A DNA stretch of 64,000 bases from Platycnemis pennipes (Eukaryota > Arthropoda > Insecta > Odonata > Platycnemididae): positions 92,246,609 through 92,310,608 of the forward strand of contig OW121854.1 in assembly GCA_933228895.1 (NCBI GenBank), given 5' to 3'. A model generated the notes under the pieces. That model saw only the letters and a list, made by a program, of their open reading frames with translations, searched no databases and was not told where the DNA came from. The position numbers were made by a program, and so were the translations under genes. Below, in pieces: positions 10,996-53,258 of the stretch (the stretch's first letter is position 1; each line of letters opens with the position of its first letter).

Positions 10996-12812
10996 CGACT
11001 CTTGAAAAAGAATCATCATCCCAAATCTTGTGAGAGTGTAGTAGCCCTGTAAGTAGAGCTTCGGGATAGTGACCGGAAGTCACGAGTTCGAATTCTGGGA
11101 AAAAGCCTTAGGAAGAGAAAACGCGAATTCATCTAGAAGAGCAATGCACAGTGATTGTTACAATGCAGCTTTATAAACTGAAATTGGTGATTTGAAGCAC
11201 CTGACTAAATTTGAAGAGTTTAGAACCAAATTTTCGCTTTCCTTAGGGTAATTTACAAAAAAACATAAAGATAACTGTTGTGGATTGAGTGGAGTGGCGA
11301 AATAAGTCAGACAGCGTTTAACTTAACTCAACTGTATTAACTAGATTTCACGATACATTCGCTCGTATGCCAGGGATGCGTCCGACATCCCGGAAGGTTT
11401 AATGCCAACTGGCGCCGGACTCGGGGTTCACAAGGATGACGCCAAACAACAAGAGAGTGCTGAAAGTCGCACTAGACAGACAATGCGATAAGCATAATAA
11501 CTACTAAACTAATACATGACAATAAGCATAATAACAATGAAACTATACATGACAATAACGCAATTGCGCAATCCGTGATCAAATCCGAGACCTATCTGAG
11601 AAACATTCGGTTCCATTACATAGGCATTATTGGTTGTTGGCTTTCCCTGCGCTTTCCATTCCGGAATGGCAAGCACAGGGAAAGACTATAGTAATATGTT
11701 GAGAACTGTAGTCTCTTTCCCCCCCAAAGAGTGAATTTCACATGTTGTTAGGATTTTGACCCAAACCAGACCAAACTTCTGGGTCGGCACAACTTATTTT
11801 TAATTGCTGGTTTTACCCAGCTACTTTGCCCAAAAATGAAGAGGAAGATAGCAGAAATCCTCACACCAAATGGGTATTACAGAAAATACCTAAAAAGAAT
11901 AGGTAAAAATGAAGAATAAAACTAACGGGAAACAAGGAGCATATGGCATAGAACACAGGATGTTTCGGTGTAGGGTCATTCCATTTTAATTTGACAAATT
12001 TTTCAGAAATATCTGGCTTCAACATCTCAGGTTTCAACGAAAATTGGTGCACAGATAGTGTCAACCTTCCTAAGCCAAAAGCCGTTCCCCGTTTTCGGGA
12101 AAAAAATCGCCCCTGAATTATAGGCAGGTGTGCATTGCGTTAACGCCTGAAAAAAAATCTTTTTACACTATTTTTCTACAAGCTGCAGCAGACTGGCTTT
12201 ACGTGATATACACACATAAAACGTGTCAATGGAAAGCTTATGAAGTGTACTTGCTATTAGAGTAGTTTTAAATGCACTTTTCGCAAGAATAAGTGTTTTT
12301 TCGTCACTGTATATACAACTTTCAAAATTCATTTTTTTCACAAGTTTAGCCTAAAATAACACCAGGAATTAATTTTGAAAATAGGCCAGTTCTTCTCACC
12401 GTGGCACTCATACGTACCTAGTGTATGAATATATTAATAAATATGGAATGTGTTCATTTCTCACTGAGAAAAGATCACTTGAATTTGAGAAATTTGGAAA
12501 AAAGTGTTTCTTCGGAGCTAAAAAAAAGTCCTTGTGAGACAGGGTTTAAAAATTTAAAAGCATTGATTTAGAAAGTCTTGATGTTGTTCTTACAAGTACA
12601 AAAAGAATTGTTTTGAGTTTTTTAGGGGTTTGGGTGATATGGTCAGCATAAAAACTGCTCAATTCCCTCGGGCAATAGGCCTAAACAGTCTCGCATTGCT
12701 ATCTGAAATAAGGGCCTGCGTGTGAAAGACAAGTTGGAATGAACATAATATATAAATAGGCCCTTAGATTTTAAATGATGATATTGAGATTAAACTTTAG
12801 TTTTACTTGCAG
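10996..12812. other. Region upstream of first located ABCC exon; no exon found
   Basis: The missing ABCC start exon was looked for here and not found. The stretch contains a weak tRNA-like head (11050-11100, gagttcgaattctggg) and a compound hairpin at 11641-11684 (CTTTCCCTG/CAGGGAAAG around the palindrome CCATTCCGGAATGG). Confidence 0.45.
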
Positions 12813-42531
<29,719 letters not shown>

Positions 42532-42848
42532 ACTGGATTAGTCTGGGCAAAAACTTCCACTAGTAGAAGACCACAACTTTTGCCATCTGGAGGAAGAGAA
42601 AGAATCAGTAATAATTTGTACATATGATCCTTTTTTAATAACAATATTAAATTTATGGTAGTTAGTAATTTTACCATGCGAATGAGTTCAATTGGTTCAC
42701 TTTTACTTTGGAATATGTCAACAACTAGAGCCCAAATTACTATCAACGTACAACACGCAGGTGTAAAAAGCTATTCTCAAGACTTCTGCGTCGTAATAAT
42801 TGATTTCCGGAAGTAATATGATACCATCAAGTGTAAAAAATCTCTATG

Positions 42849-43194
42849 TATGTGCATTAGTATTGTAGTACAGACTCCATTTAGAATCATACATTTATCA
42901 GCAGAGAAAAGTTCCCTTCTAATCATCAGATAAAGATTTGTGCAATTCTCAGTAGTGTTTCTACTGGTGAAGAGTTCACATGGTCATTAAAATCATCCAT
43001 TTAATGTCCTCCTTTAGTTATGATTATTTCTTAATTTTATTATTCTTTCCAATTTACCTGTTCTTCTCCTTCCTCTACCTTGCTAATCCAACATTCTTTC
43101 CTCCAACACATCATTCACATACTCCTTGGCATTAATTACCATTACATTCACTTATTGTACTGTCCAAATTACTTCAGTCACTACCTTTCCTCAC
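42849..43194. repeat. Donor-like copy of the extra segment in duplication copy 1
   Basis: Near-identical to 1040-1385. It begins ~320 bp after the ABCC stop and may be 3' UTR or downstream flank. No terminal repeats. Confidence 0.75.
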
Positions 43195-43249
43195 CTACCA
43201 TACCCAGCATTTCCTTGTTTGAACTTCACTCTGTTTACGGCACTGAAAA

Positions 43250-44115
43250 ATCAGATAGTGTAAACTCCCAATATCCCGTGCTAATGACTGGTCAAGGTTG
43301 CATGGATAATCAGGAAACACGGATAATCCATTGTTTGGTTCTTTCCGGATTCATTTCTCTATGGAGCACCGCCAAAATAAATTTACTCCCTAAGAAAAGA
43401 ACACAATCTGACAATGAAAAGATCCTCACTGCACACTATAGCATTTTATGACAAGAAAGAATCCAGTAGAGCTGTCCCTGTCGCAATTAAATGTTCGCAA
43501 GCCTCAGGTGGCGGCACTAAGCCTGCCGTAAAAAATCGGACCATTCGGTCGGGCAGTAGTGAAATTGACGATTGGAGGAAAATAACAATAGTAGTAGTAG
43601 TATATATTTTTTTGAGGTGCATCGACGACTACGTTCATTTTGCACCTTCCAATAGGGATATATAAAACAGTATTAAAGATTTATGTATAGACATAAATCC
43701 AGGTAAAACCTAGCATTAGAAAGACAAAAAAATAATAATAATGAATAATTAAATACATTTAAAATTTGAGGGATGAATAATTAAAGGTAGGTGAAAAGAC
43801 GACTCTCTTTTAAAAACAACAAAAGCTTGTCTATTTTAGATGAGTCATTACATTAAATATCGCACATTTCTCCTGTGATTTGATGTTTTCTCCGCAGGTC
43901 GGAATATACTTAGCATTCTGATAGCAGGTGTTTAATGGATAATGGTGACTGGCAATTATCGCACCAGGGTGGCTCTTTATCAGTGGTAACAATATAACAA
44001 AAGTTTAATAACCTTTGAGACCACGGCCAATACACTAAATAGATAGGCGATGCATGGATAATCCACAGCCTGAATAATGCAAACATGGATAATCGGGAGT
44101 TTAGCGTAATGGCAG
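43250..44115. mobile_element. Tigger/pogo-like non-autonomous element, degraded
   Basis: Left GTAAACTCCCAATATCCC and right GGATAATCGGGAGTTTAGC are inverted; catggataatc motifs recur near both ends, as in Tigger-type elements. Boundaries are approximate. Confidence 0.45.
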
Positions 44116-44164
44116 CATGGAAGTTAAAAAGAGTTAATAAGCTAAGAGCAAGAAAGGAAGACAA
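43910..44164 (-). pseudogene. LINE ORF2 C-terminal fragment
   Basis: The - strand frame ends with PPWCDNCQSPLSIKHLLSEC, the CxxC...HxxxxC tail found after the RNase H domain of Jockey-like LINEs. The rest of the element is not recognisable. Confidence 0.55.
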
Positions 44165-44199
44165 AATTTGATGTCAACAGAGAAGAAGATGCAAGATAT

Positions 44200-45225
44200 T
44201 TGTAAGACAGCTAGGCAGAAGAGCCGAATTGAACCATTTTTCCAGACTTTATTTTCAATAAATTATGTCATCAATTAACACACACAAGAGAAGAAATTAA
44301 AGATGGAATTTGGTTCAATCATGTTTCGATCACAAACTTTTTAATGGTCAATGCAATTTAGTGGACAACTTTATAATAAAAAATAAATTATCAGACCACT
44401 ACTTGATCGGGGTAACATACAGCAGTTTAAGAGAAACAAGCTCTGACCAATCAGTTGCTCTAAAAATGACAAAGAATGGGAAATAGAATATATTAACAAT
44501 AAAAAGGTCGAATTTCTGATAAATGATCATATGGGATGCTTTATTGGAGGAAAGAGATCCTAATGATTTGTATTTAAAACTTTGTTCAACATTCAAAGAT
44601 ATTTAAATCAAAGGGAATCTATAAACAGATAGGTCGGGAGAAAGAAAATAACTGAATTAATGAAAATATCTCAAAAGAACATATTAGAAAGAGATAATGC
44701 CTTTAAAAAGTGGAAAAACAACCCCACAAACAACCAACCATCACAAATCTAATAGTTTCTGGTGTCACTCGGTGGAATTTATCCATCATGGAGATAGAAA
44801 TTACAATACTGCAATTCCAAATATAAATCATGTTTAATGTATGACCCGGATTTTCACCACAGCATCATCAGGTACATTTTCCCAAGTTAGGTCACTTTAA
44901 ATACCCAGAGTTGGAGGAGGAGGGGTGGGCAAGGGACAGGTGAGGGAGGGGAGGAAGGTATTTTTCCATTGCGTGTAAGCGCACCCTCCAAGACGATGAC
45001 TTACACGGCCTTAAGACCAAGGAAATTCTTGGAATGGTAATTATTAAACTCTCAGTACTAATTTAAAGTTACTAAGTGTGAAACATTGTGAAAAAAGTAA
45101 GTAAAACAAAGGAAGAATTGAAAGATAAATTACCTCAAGAACTTACCTTATGAGCATGAATTTTATAGCTGAAAGCTACCAAGGTTAGCAAAGTAAACAG
45201 ACATATCATAAGTTGAATTTGTTAG
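44200..45225. other. Unassigned AT-rich stretch
   Basis: No gene seen. ttcaccacagcatcatcagg near 44855 resembles the ends of some retroelements (possibly Penelope-like), but nothing else supports that. Confidence 0.35.
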
Positions 45226-45233
45226 GTAAGGAC

Positions 45234-46126
45234 CATAGTTGGGATTAACAATTTAAAAAATTAACGATTAAAATGAATAGTTAAAAATGTGGTTAACTAT
45301 TTAATTTAATCGTTACTATTTAGAAGAGTTACCTTTTAACTTTTAATAGTTAAAATTATGCATTAACTGATTCAAAACTAACTTCAGTGGATTTTTTTTC
45401 GTTAATTTTTGGCGAATGTCGACCTGTCTGAATTTGGGTGAAAAGGCAGTTTTGAAGTTGAATTGAAGTTGAAAAGTGAAATTTGGCAGTTGTGCAAGAA
45501 TGCAATGGATAGGCCGTGACGAATACATCCAAACAAAAGAGCATCTACTTTAACTCTATATAACTAAGCCGTTTCCACTGCAATTTTACAATTGTGAAGG
45601 GATACCTTCCCATCGCAATGTGGGGATCGATATCAAAAACTAACATTAAAGCACTTTCTACTGCTCCGAACAATCTTTTGCAGCAAATTACAGATGCATC
45701 ATGGTTAGTCAGAAAGTTTTACATTCATGACAACTTAAAAATCCTAAAATCGGAGCCCTACTTAAGAAATATTGCGGAATCCTTTCAGCAGATACTAGGA
45801 AACCTGACCAACAACACTCTGGACACTAAATGGAGTTACAACGAAAATCCCCAAAAAAATTTAAACTAATGGATACTGACGGAAGAAACCGCAATGACAG
45901 TTTTCAGTGTTTGTGAAAACAAAAAACCATCAAGGCCTCTATTACCGTAGCATCCAATTTGCCAAAGTAACTGAAAAAGTAACTTTTAACATAAAAGTTA
46001 CTTTTTTGAAACTTGAATCAGTTACTTTTTCGGAAAGGTAACTTTTAACTTTAAACTAGTTACTTTTTAGAGAGACTAACTTTAACTTTAATCAGTTAAC
46101 TTTTTTTGGTACCTTTCCCAACTTTG
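45234..46126. mobile_element. hAT-like composite element, 893 bp
   Basis: Perfect 8-bp target duplication gtaaggac (45226-45233, 46127-46134). Ends CATAGTTGGG and CCCAACTTTG are inverted; subterminal runs of aagttaac/gttaactt occur. Inside (about 45590-45870, +) is a Jockey-like LINE C-terminal piece (WGSISKTNIKALSTA, ITDASWLVRKF). Its right end abuts duplication copy 2; a similar end (cctttcccaactatg) precedes copy 1 at the window edge. Confidence 0.75.
45594..45869 (+). pseudogene. Jockey-like LINE fragment inside the hAT-like element
   Basis: Reads MWGSISKTNIKALSTAPNNL, LLQQITDASWLVRKFYIHD and YLRNIAESFQQILGNLTN, matching the C-terminal region of Jockey-like reverse transcriptases. It is truncated on both sides. 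Confidence 0.65.
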
Positions 46127-46428
46127 GTAAGGACAGAGCTCACTATGATCAGGATCATGGGTCCTCTTTCATGATTCCAAAAGTTAACAATAACATAAAC
46201 ACCTCAACAATCACACATCTCACAGTCACTGCCCCCCTCGGCATTAGTGTCTTGAAACACCACGCAAAGTTTAATGAAGATTACCATTTCAATCTCCTAA
46301 TAACTGAAAACATAATGCCAAATGGCATGCTGTGAAGATCTGTGATCAAGCCCCATGTTATTTATCCTAAAATATGAGTAATTGAGGGCAGAGGGATTGA
46401 GTTCTTTTCCTTAAGCTAGGGGTGGGCT

Positions 46429-46936
46429 TAGAGATGGGCAACTTGGTAAATTACCACGGTAATTTTCGTAAATTACCGTGGTATTTTTCGTAAATTACCA
46501 TAATAAACGATAATTTTCGGAAAAGTTCTTTTTCAGAAAACTTCTTTCTCACAAAGAAACCATTGGAACGGGTGATACTATAAATTAAGAAGCAAAAACG
46601 ATTTTGTTTACATTGTGTCCATGATTAATTCCAATTAATTCAGAGTAAAATAACAAATGCATATTGCGCAGAGGTATGTCTTTGGAACGAAAATTTCTCA
46701 TAGTGACAAAAGAGAGGCAAATTGCGTGTTGCTGCCAACTTTGTTTTAATTTTTCTAATGAGTTATAATAAATAAACGTCGTTATATGTTTGATATAAGA
46801 GTCGGCATTTGTATCTCAATGCTATTTGATTTCGTTTTGAGTCCTCTGATAAGGATTAGCAGCTGAAAACTTAAAATTACCGGAAAATTACTGTAATTTA
46901 CCTCAATTGAAAATTACGGTAATTTACCCATCTCTA
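46429..46936. mobile_element. hAT-type MITE in duplication copy 2
   Basis: Orthologous to 335-876, with the same ends and target duplication but two internal deletions. Confidence 0.8.
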
Positions 46937-49378
46937 GGGGGGCTACCTGCAGCATGTGGTCAGGAGTGTGAACTTTTGTTGTACTGCCAACCACGATTGG
47001 CAGGCAATGACACAAGGCATCACATGCCTTTAAGTCCTTATGATGCAGTAAGAATGGCAATCAATTAACCCTTCAACGTCGAGCAACATAGTGACTATGT
47101 CGTGGCGGCCAACTTCATATCTCAATTTTTTAGACACTATAATATTTCTTGATCTTTTAAAATTTGTCATAAAGAGGTATAGGATCAATCAAAGTAATCA
47201 ATAATTAGTAAATAATCAATAAACAGTAGATTTTTTTTAAATTAAATAGACAGAAACCAATGATTCCATTTAAATTTCCTTCGACATACAATGTAGGATA
47301 TTTCAAGCCTGCCAACTGAATGCGGTGAAATTCACATTAATTGCCGTGAGAAAAAATTCTGGTGAATTCTAATTCTAATAAAAATTAATTCATTGTCCAG
47401 GTGAATTTTTTATCATGGCAATTAATGTGAATTCGACAAACAAGTTAGGTTTCATGTAAATCTTCTCCGGGCTTGAAGGATAACGGTCTTCTTTTCAGTA
47501 TTCTTGTTTAGATTCCATGGAGATTCATATTAATACCAAAATCAAACTTTAAAAATGTACAAAATAAATTACCTGCATGTATATGGTCAAAAATGTGGAG
47601 TGTGACCTGATGTAATCTCCTTGGGAGGAATTTTGGCCATCTGATTCAAATATGTAGGTTCTCAGTTCCATGTTCCTCAGTTCAGTCTTTTACTACATAT
47701 TATTATGTATACGGGATTAGCTTGGGATATGCATAAGAATAAACTGGAAGTGTTTTTACAATCAAACTTGGGTTAGATTGATGACAACTTCACCTACCAC
47801 ACAACTGTTGGATATATAACTATTTAGGGGATTTAGTATTTGTTAATCATGTTATTTAGTATTTGGTAATCATGTTATTTAGTATTTGTTAATCATGGTA
47901 GGTACTAGGATATGGTCGGAAATTTTACAGGCAATGGAGGAATGGAGGAGCGAAACATGGCATTGGCCTACAGTTAAAGAAAGGCACCAAGGGATGCATG
48001 GCATCCAATGTACAGAGTGCTGTACTCGAAGTACTTTCCAATAACGCTAACTTTGGACTTGTACACCAATAATAAATCTGTCATAGCCAGGATTCAAACC
48101 TTAGCCCTCAGGATGGTAAAAAAAACTCTACCTTAAATAGGCTGATGACCTGGAATGAACCATATTGCACAATGGTACCACACCGCCAAGTGTACACCCA
48201 TGCACCTATTTGGGATCTATGCCTATTGGGCTAAATATGCACCTAAGTGAGTAATATACATGAAAATCAACAATATCGCCCAGTAAATTCCAGCTCATGT
48301 TTTTCAAATCTTTCAAAGAAGGACATTAAAGACAAATCTTCAAGGATATCACAGACCATGGTCATAGTTATTTCAAGTTGATGATTGACAGATGCACCCG
48401 AACTATAAACCAGCCTTTAATTTTTATTTCAACACGTAAGTTTGCTTTCAGTTCATCTATTGGGGACAGTAATCTTAAAAAAAATAGCTATGGTGACACT
48501 TAACAACCATTTGTGGGTGAAAAAGTATGCTGAGAAGGAGTTGTTCAAGAAATAATTAAATCCATTTACAAATCATATTTATATTAAAATAGACAAGAGT
48601 AACAAATAAATACCAATGGTGAATAATTATAAAACATTGGTTAATCAACATGCCTTTCCAAATTATTACATCTGGAATTAAGAACTTCTTAACCAGCACT
48701 TGATAAAGATTGACTCATATTTCCATAAGATTCACAGCAGAGCAGTAATTTTAACTGTAAACAAAATAATTTTAAAACCTTGATCATTAATCTAAACTTG
48801 CAGCACATCTCTTTATGACCAACCTTCATTTGTTTTAAACAACTCATTAACAAATGAAACATTACATGGGTAGGAAACCAGAGTCATGATGGAAAACAAC
48901 AAAAAAAAATTTCTTTCAGATGTGAAATTAGGGTTCAGTGGTGTGCGACGGGGGGAAGAATAAATTTCCAACCCTCCCTTACTGCCAACATACCATATTT
49001 ACTAATGCACTTCCAAAAAAATACATTTGCTCCAGTCACAACTAAAAAGTATAAATCTTATATCAACAGGCAAACATTTGCTACACTGTACACATCATCT
49101 CAGCACAGTATTTGAAAATTATATTGGGCCACACTTCTCAAAAAATTCTGATTGGCAGGCAGACTGAAGATTAATTGCTCCTCATTTCCATATGGCATAT
49201 CCTTATTAAACCAGGTGGCATAAAAATAAGAATAAATGAGAGGTAAAACATTACAGATGTAAAACCGTAGCTGTTATAAAAATGTAGCAATTTTTTAAGC
49301 TAAAGATAGATATGTACCTAGATTTTAATTTAGAGTTTTTAGGAAGATTTTACTGTGCTTATGGTGAAAATTTTCATA

Positions 49379-49492
49379 ACTCTTTGCAGCCACAACTTCT
49401 GCAATATACTGCATTCCACATCACAAAAAATATACTTGAATTCTTTTCCTTAAACCATGGTTCAAAATGCTTTCCTTGTAGCAAATACTAAA
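49379..49492 (-). CDS. Candidate terminal exon, unknown protein (copy 2)
   Basis: Identical to 3599-3712, including acceptor and stop. See that entry; low confidence. Confidence 0.25.
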
Positions 49493-50903
49493 AAGAGACA
49501 ATGCAATATAACTTCACAAATGGAATAATGTATCCTTCAAAGGAAAACAGCGACATTGCATTACAAAATATATAAAATAATTTACAAGCATAAGACTATG
49601 TTATGTGATGGAAGCTCTGTCAACAACACATCATGAGAACCATTCACTACAGGAAAAGAATCACCAACTGGATAGTTAGCAGTATATCAAGGGCTGACGG
49701 AATGGAGGTAAATTTATACCACAAGCATAGCCTTTGAGCTCCCTCTGATATACCTTGAAATTATGCCTGACAGGATTACAAGAGTAAATATGGTAGGAGA
49801 GCACTTATTATATTTGGTGCAACTGACACTATATCCTAACCCATACCCCTGCTAAAGCCCGTATTGCATGATACTTGGTCCTACACACAACCTATCTCGC
49901 TAGCAAGCCTTTGACATTGAGCACAGAACTAAACACGATTACAGCTGTCCTAGAATCCACACTTGGATCCTAGATCCAATCCTAAAACAAGGATTTACAT
50001 GCATTGTGGACAGCATCTTGACCTGGTGATGAAAGTTGAAGATCACTCTGTGTTCGTGAAGCCGGATTTCATTCATTAATGGCCACTAGTTTCCGCTGGG
50101 AGCAAGTACACCATTAGGACTGCCCCAGGTTCTGATATCACTCATTACTGCTGAGCTATTATACTGGCTAGTTTATTTCAAATTGTATACCATCAAGTCT
50201 CATGTAATACAGGCTTATTTACTTAATATTTGGCACACCACTGAAAGATATCATCGTTGCGGAGTCATTAGGAATGTGCAAGACTTATTTCTTTGGGTTT
50301 AGAGTTTGCATGTGGTAGTCAGCATGGAGGTTTTTAAAAATAAACCACTACTAAACACAAAGCAAACAATCCAATATTAAACTGCGGATCAAGAAGCCTT
50401 ATGTGTTTAACTTATGTAGGGAGCAACAGAACCCAAGATTGCCATAATAGACATGTGATGTATCAGAATATAATACCAATAAATGGAAGCCAAAGAAGAG
50501 GGAATGAAATATCATAAATAACAATGGATACTTTGAGCTTTATAAATATGCATCAATTACTGCAAAATTTTTGGGCCTTACTTCTTAAGCCATACGCAGA
50601 AGAAATGTGAACAAAATCAAGCCCCTAAGCACCATCAGTGAATACTTCCATCCAAAGAATTCACCCACTCCCAAACTTATTAAAGGTGTAAAATGAGCCA
50701 AATTTTACTTATCTAGGGTTTAAAGGACATAATAGTTTATCAAAGCATAAAGGAAAAATGGGGAGAGCTGTCAATGTACCTAGCCACTGCATATTGTAGT
50801 AAGTATCCTTTTCTGCTTATCAATTACATATTGTCTTTCAATAAGTATTATTGCAGCATCAACATGAGCAGAAAGCTCATAACTGATGATTTTAAAAAAA
50901 ATT

Positions 50904-51377
50904 AAGGATCCATACATGAGACGTTGAAAGGAATTCTCATTTTTTTTAGCAAAAAACATTGGGACCAATATGTACGTGAGATTATACAGTACCTTTAAGA
51001 TATAGAATTCATCTTCAAAAATATCACTTCTACCACTCACATAAAAAGTCGAGAGCAACTGCTTTTACCTGCACATGATAACTTTTATTACGCACAGACA
51101 ACTTTTATGATAAAAAAGGTAATATTTTTAATTTAAAAATAAGGATCCATACATGAGACGTTGAAAGGAATTCTCATTTTTTTTAGCAAAAAACATTGGG
51201 ACCAATATGTACGTGAGATTATACAGTACCTTTAAGATATAGAATTCATCTTCAAAAATATCACTTCTACCACTCACATAAAAAGTCGAGAGCAACTGCT
51301 TTTACCTGCACATGATAACTTTTATTACGCACAGACAACTTTTATGATAAAAAAGGTAATATTTTTTACCACTTCTC
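50904..51377 (+). repeat. 237-bp tandem duplication within copy 2
   Basis: aaggatccatacatgagacg begins at 50904 and again at 51141, and the two units are nearly identical to each other. Copy 1 has a single unit (from about 5136), so this arose after the block duplicated. Confidence 0.9.
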
Positions 51378-51425
51378 ATTGCCATTACTGAATCCACTCA
51401 TTTCTTTTTTAACAATTCACGCATA

Positions 51426-53149
51426 CTGTCTGTAAAAAAAAGCAAGACACCCGAGTTTGAGGAGCTCTATCGTCTAAACGAAGCAATCAATTTCAATGCA
51501 ACAAAAAGCATACGAGAGAGAGTTTATTTCTACGTTGGATCATTTACTTCAAAAAATCTTCGGCTCCATAGTATTTCCTGTACTTAATTTTTTCTCAAAA
51601 AAGTACCCGTTTTTTGCACGTAAAATTAAGTTGCCCAAATTTGAGCGCTTGGTATTCCCGTAGTTTTTGTTCCAAGAACTTGCAATTTTGATATAAGGAA
51701 GCCAAATCTATTAGGAACAGTTTGCAGAAAACAAATTGTTTATACCACTAAAATTGATGGATTTGTTGTAAACAACGCAAACCTCTGCTAACTTCGAAAC
51801 CAATGCGTCAATTGAAAATTAATTGGTACTGTTGTATGCCGTAGAATGTAAGTAAAGCAGTTACGTAGAGCATACATGTTAAATGCCAGCAGTATATTAA
51901 ATATCGTTTGATAATTATTTTTGTTTGTCGCTTTTTCTCTGCCTAGCAAGGCAGGCCAAAACAAAGCAACAGAAAAGAGAAAGTCTCTCGAAGCCGTGCG
52001 CAGTTGCCACATCGTGCATCGTGACGCACAGTACCCTGGCAGTTTATGAATCATCCACAGGATGCTTCAAAACGTTTGCTTTTAGGCATGATTAGACCAT
52101 TGTAAGTGCAGATTCCTTCGCTGCACCATGCATCCAAGAACGGGTTTTTCGGAGACGGAAGTCCAAATGGTTTTGAGTACCATTTGCTTTCTTCGCTGCG
52201 AAGCAGAAAAAAGTATGGACAAACGTTATCCCGTGTATCAAACTGTATCTGATTGTCTTGGTATCAGCTTGACATCGGTGAAAAGAGTCGCCGCCAAACA
52301 AAAGGATTGTGACAAGGAGAATTCAAGTAGTGACAATCCTACGGCACAGAAGAGGCTTCGTGTGTTGGGAAGGCCGAAGATCTTCATCGACGATTCAAAT
52401 AGTTACTGGCAATTATCTTCCGAAAGAAAACACAATTAGGGCTTAGAAGTTACGCCGCAGAAAAGCATGTTGATGAAAGCTCACCCCAACCTAACATCCT
52501 TAAGTTTACCTGAAGGGAGCAACACAGATACTTTTACTATACGTGACGGTCATTTAAAGGAAGCGCGCCGACTGCCGAGTCGGTGGCAACCACGCGCCTC
52601 TTTTCTCCTCCCTCTCCTACGACGGAGCTGCCGGTACGCGTGTAGAAACATCTAGATAAATAATAAGCGATATTGTCCTTATTAGTGATATTTAATGTAA
52701 ATGCTATTAGTACCAGCATTGCATTCATCGTACAGCATAGAACAGTACAAATCAATTTTCAATTGACCCATTGGTTTCGAAGTTAGCAGGGGTTTGCGTT
52801 GTTTACAACAAATCCATCAATTTTAGTGGTATAAACAATTTGTTTTCTGCAAACTGTTACTAATAGATCTGGCTTCCTTATATCAAAATCGCAAGTTCTT
52901 GAAACAAAAACTACGGGAATACCAAGCGCTCAAAGTTGGGCAACTTGATTTTACGCGCAAAAAACGGGTACTTTTTTGAGAAAAAATTAAGTACAGGAAA
53001 TACTATGGAGCCGAAGATTTTTTGAAGTAAATGATCCAACGTAGAAATAAACTCTCTCTCGTATGCTTTTTGTTGCATTGAAATTGATTGCTTCGTTTAG
53101 ACGATAGAGCTCCTCAAACTCGGGTGTCTTGCTTTTTTTTTACAGACAG
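51426..53149 (+). mobile_element. Tc1/mariner-like element with ~415-bp terminal inverted repeats
   Basis: Begins CTGTCTGTAAAAAAAAGCAA and ends TTTTTTTTTACAGACAG, flanked by TA at 51424-51425 and 53150-53151. Copy 1 retains the empty site (cgcaTAgttccc near 5416). The arms 51426-51840 and 52735-53149 are reverse complements at high identity. The ~900-bp middle encodes a short transposase-like N-terminus (52128-52439). The size and missing catalytic domain indicate a non-autonomous derivative. Confidence 0.9.
52128..52439 (+). pseudogene. Transposase N-terminal remnant (helix-turn-helix)
   Basis: 103 residues. VYQTVSDCLGISLTSVKRV reads as a helix-turn-helix, and LGRPKIFIDD resembles the GRPR-like linker seen between the two DNA-binding subdomains of Tc1/mariner transposases. 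The frame stops before any DDE catalytic domain. It may be translated as a short DNA-binding peptide, but more likely it is a relic. Confidence 0.55.
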
Positions 53150-53258
53150 TAGTTCCCAGATTTTTTGTGGGTGCAATTCCTGAGATTTTCAAGTTTTTCC
53201 ATGACTTTAGTAGCTATGCTGGAGAAAAGCAAAATGAAATATCCATCTCATTGTGGAA

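Larger units (their letters stand above)
46112..53258 (+). repeat. Segmental duplication, copy 2 (pairs with 18-5524)
   Basis: Direct repeat of copy 1, longer because of a 1.72-kb insertion (51426-53149), a 237-bp tandem doubling (50904-51377) and a 23-bp triplication (about 47829-47900). It lacks the 346-bp segment of copy 1. Elsewhere the copies differ by scattered substitutions and 1-12 bp indels. Confidence 0.95.

Noticed and set aside
11385..11430. Retroviral-type primer-binding site (tggcgcc)
   Set aside because: No LTRs or retroelement coding sequence nearby; a seven-base match is not enough.
43080..43451. 123-codon frame as a gene downstream of ABCC
   Set aside because: It joins the duplicated 346-bp segment to a Tigger-like end; no homology and no splice context.
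50780..51058. 92-codon - strand frame in duplication copy 2 as an exon
   Set aside because: The matching region of copy 1 has a stop and indels, and no consistent splice sites bound it; kept only as a weak hint.
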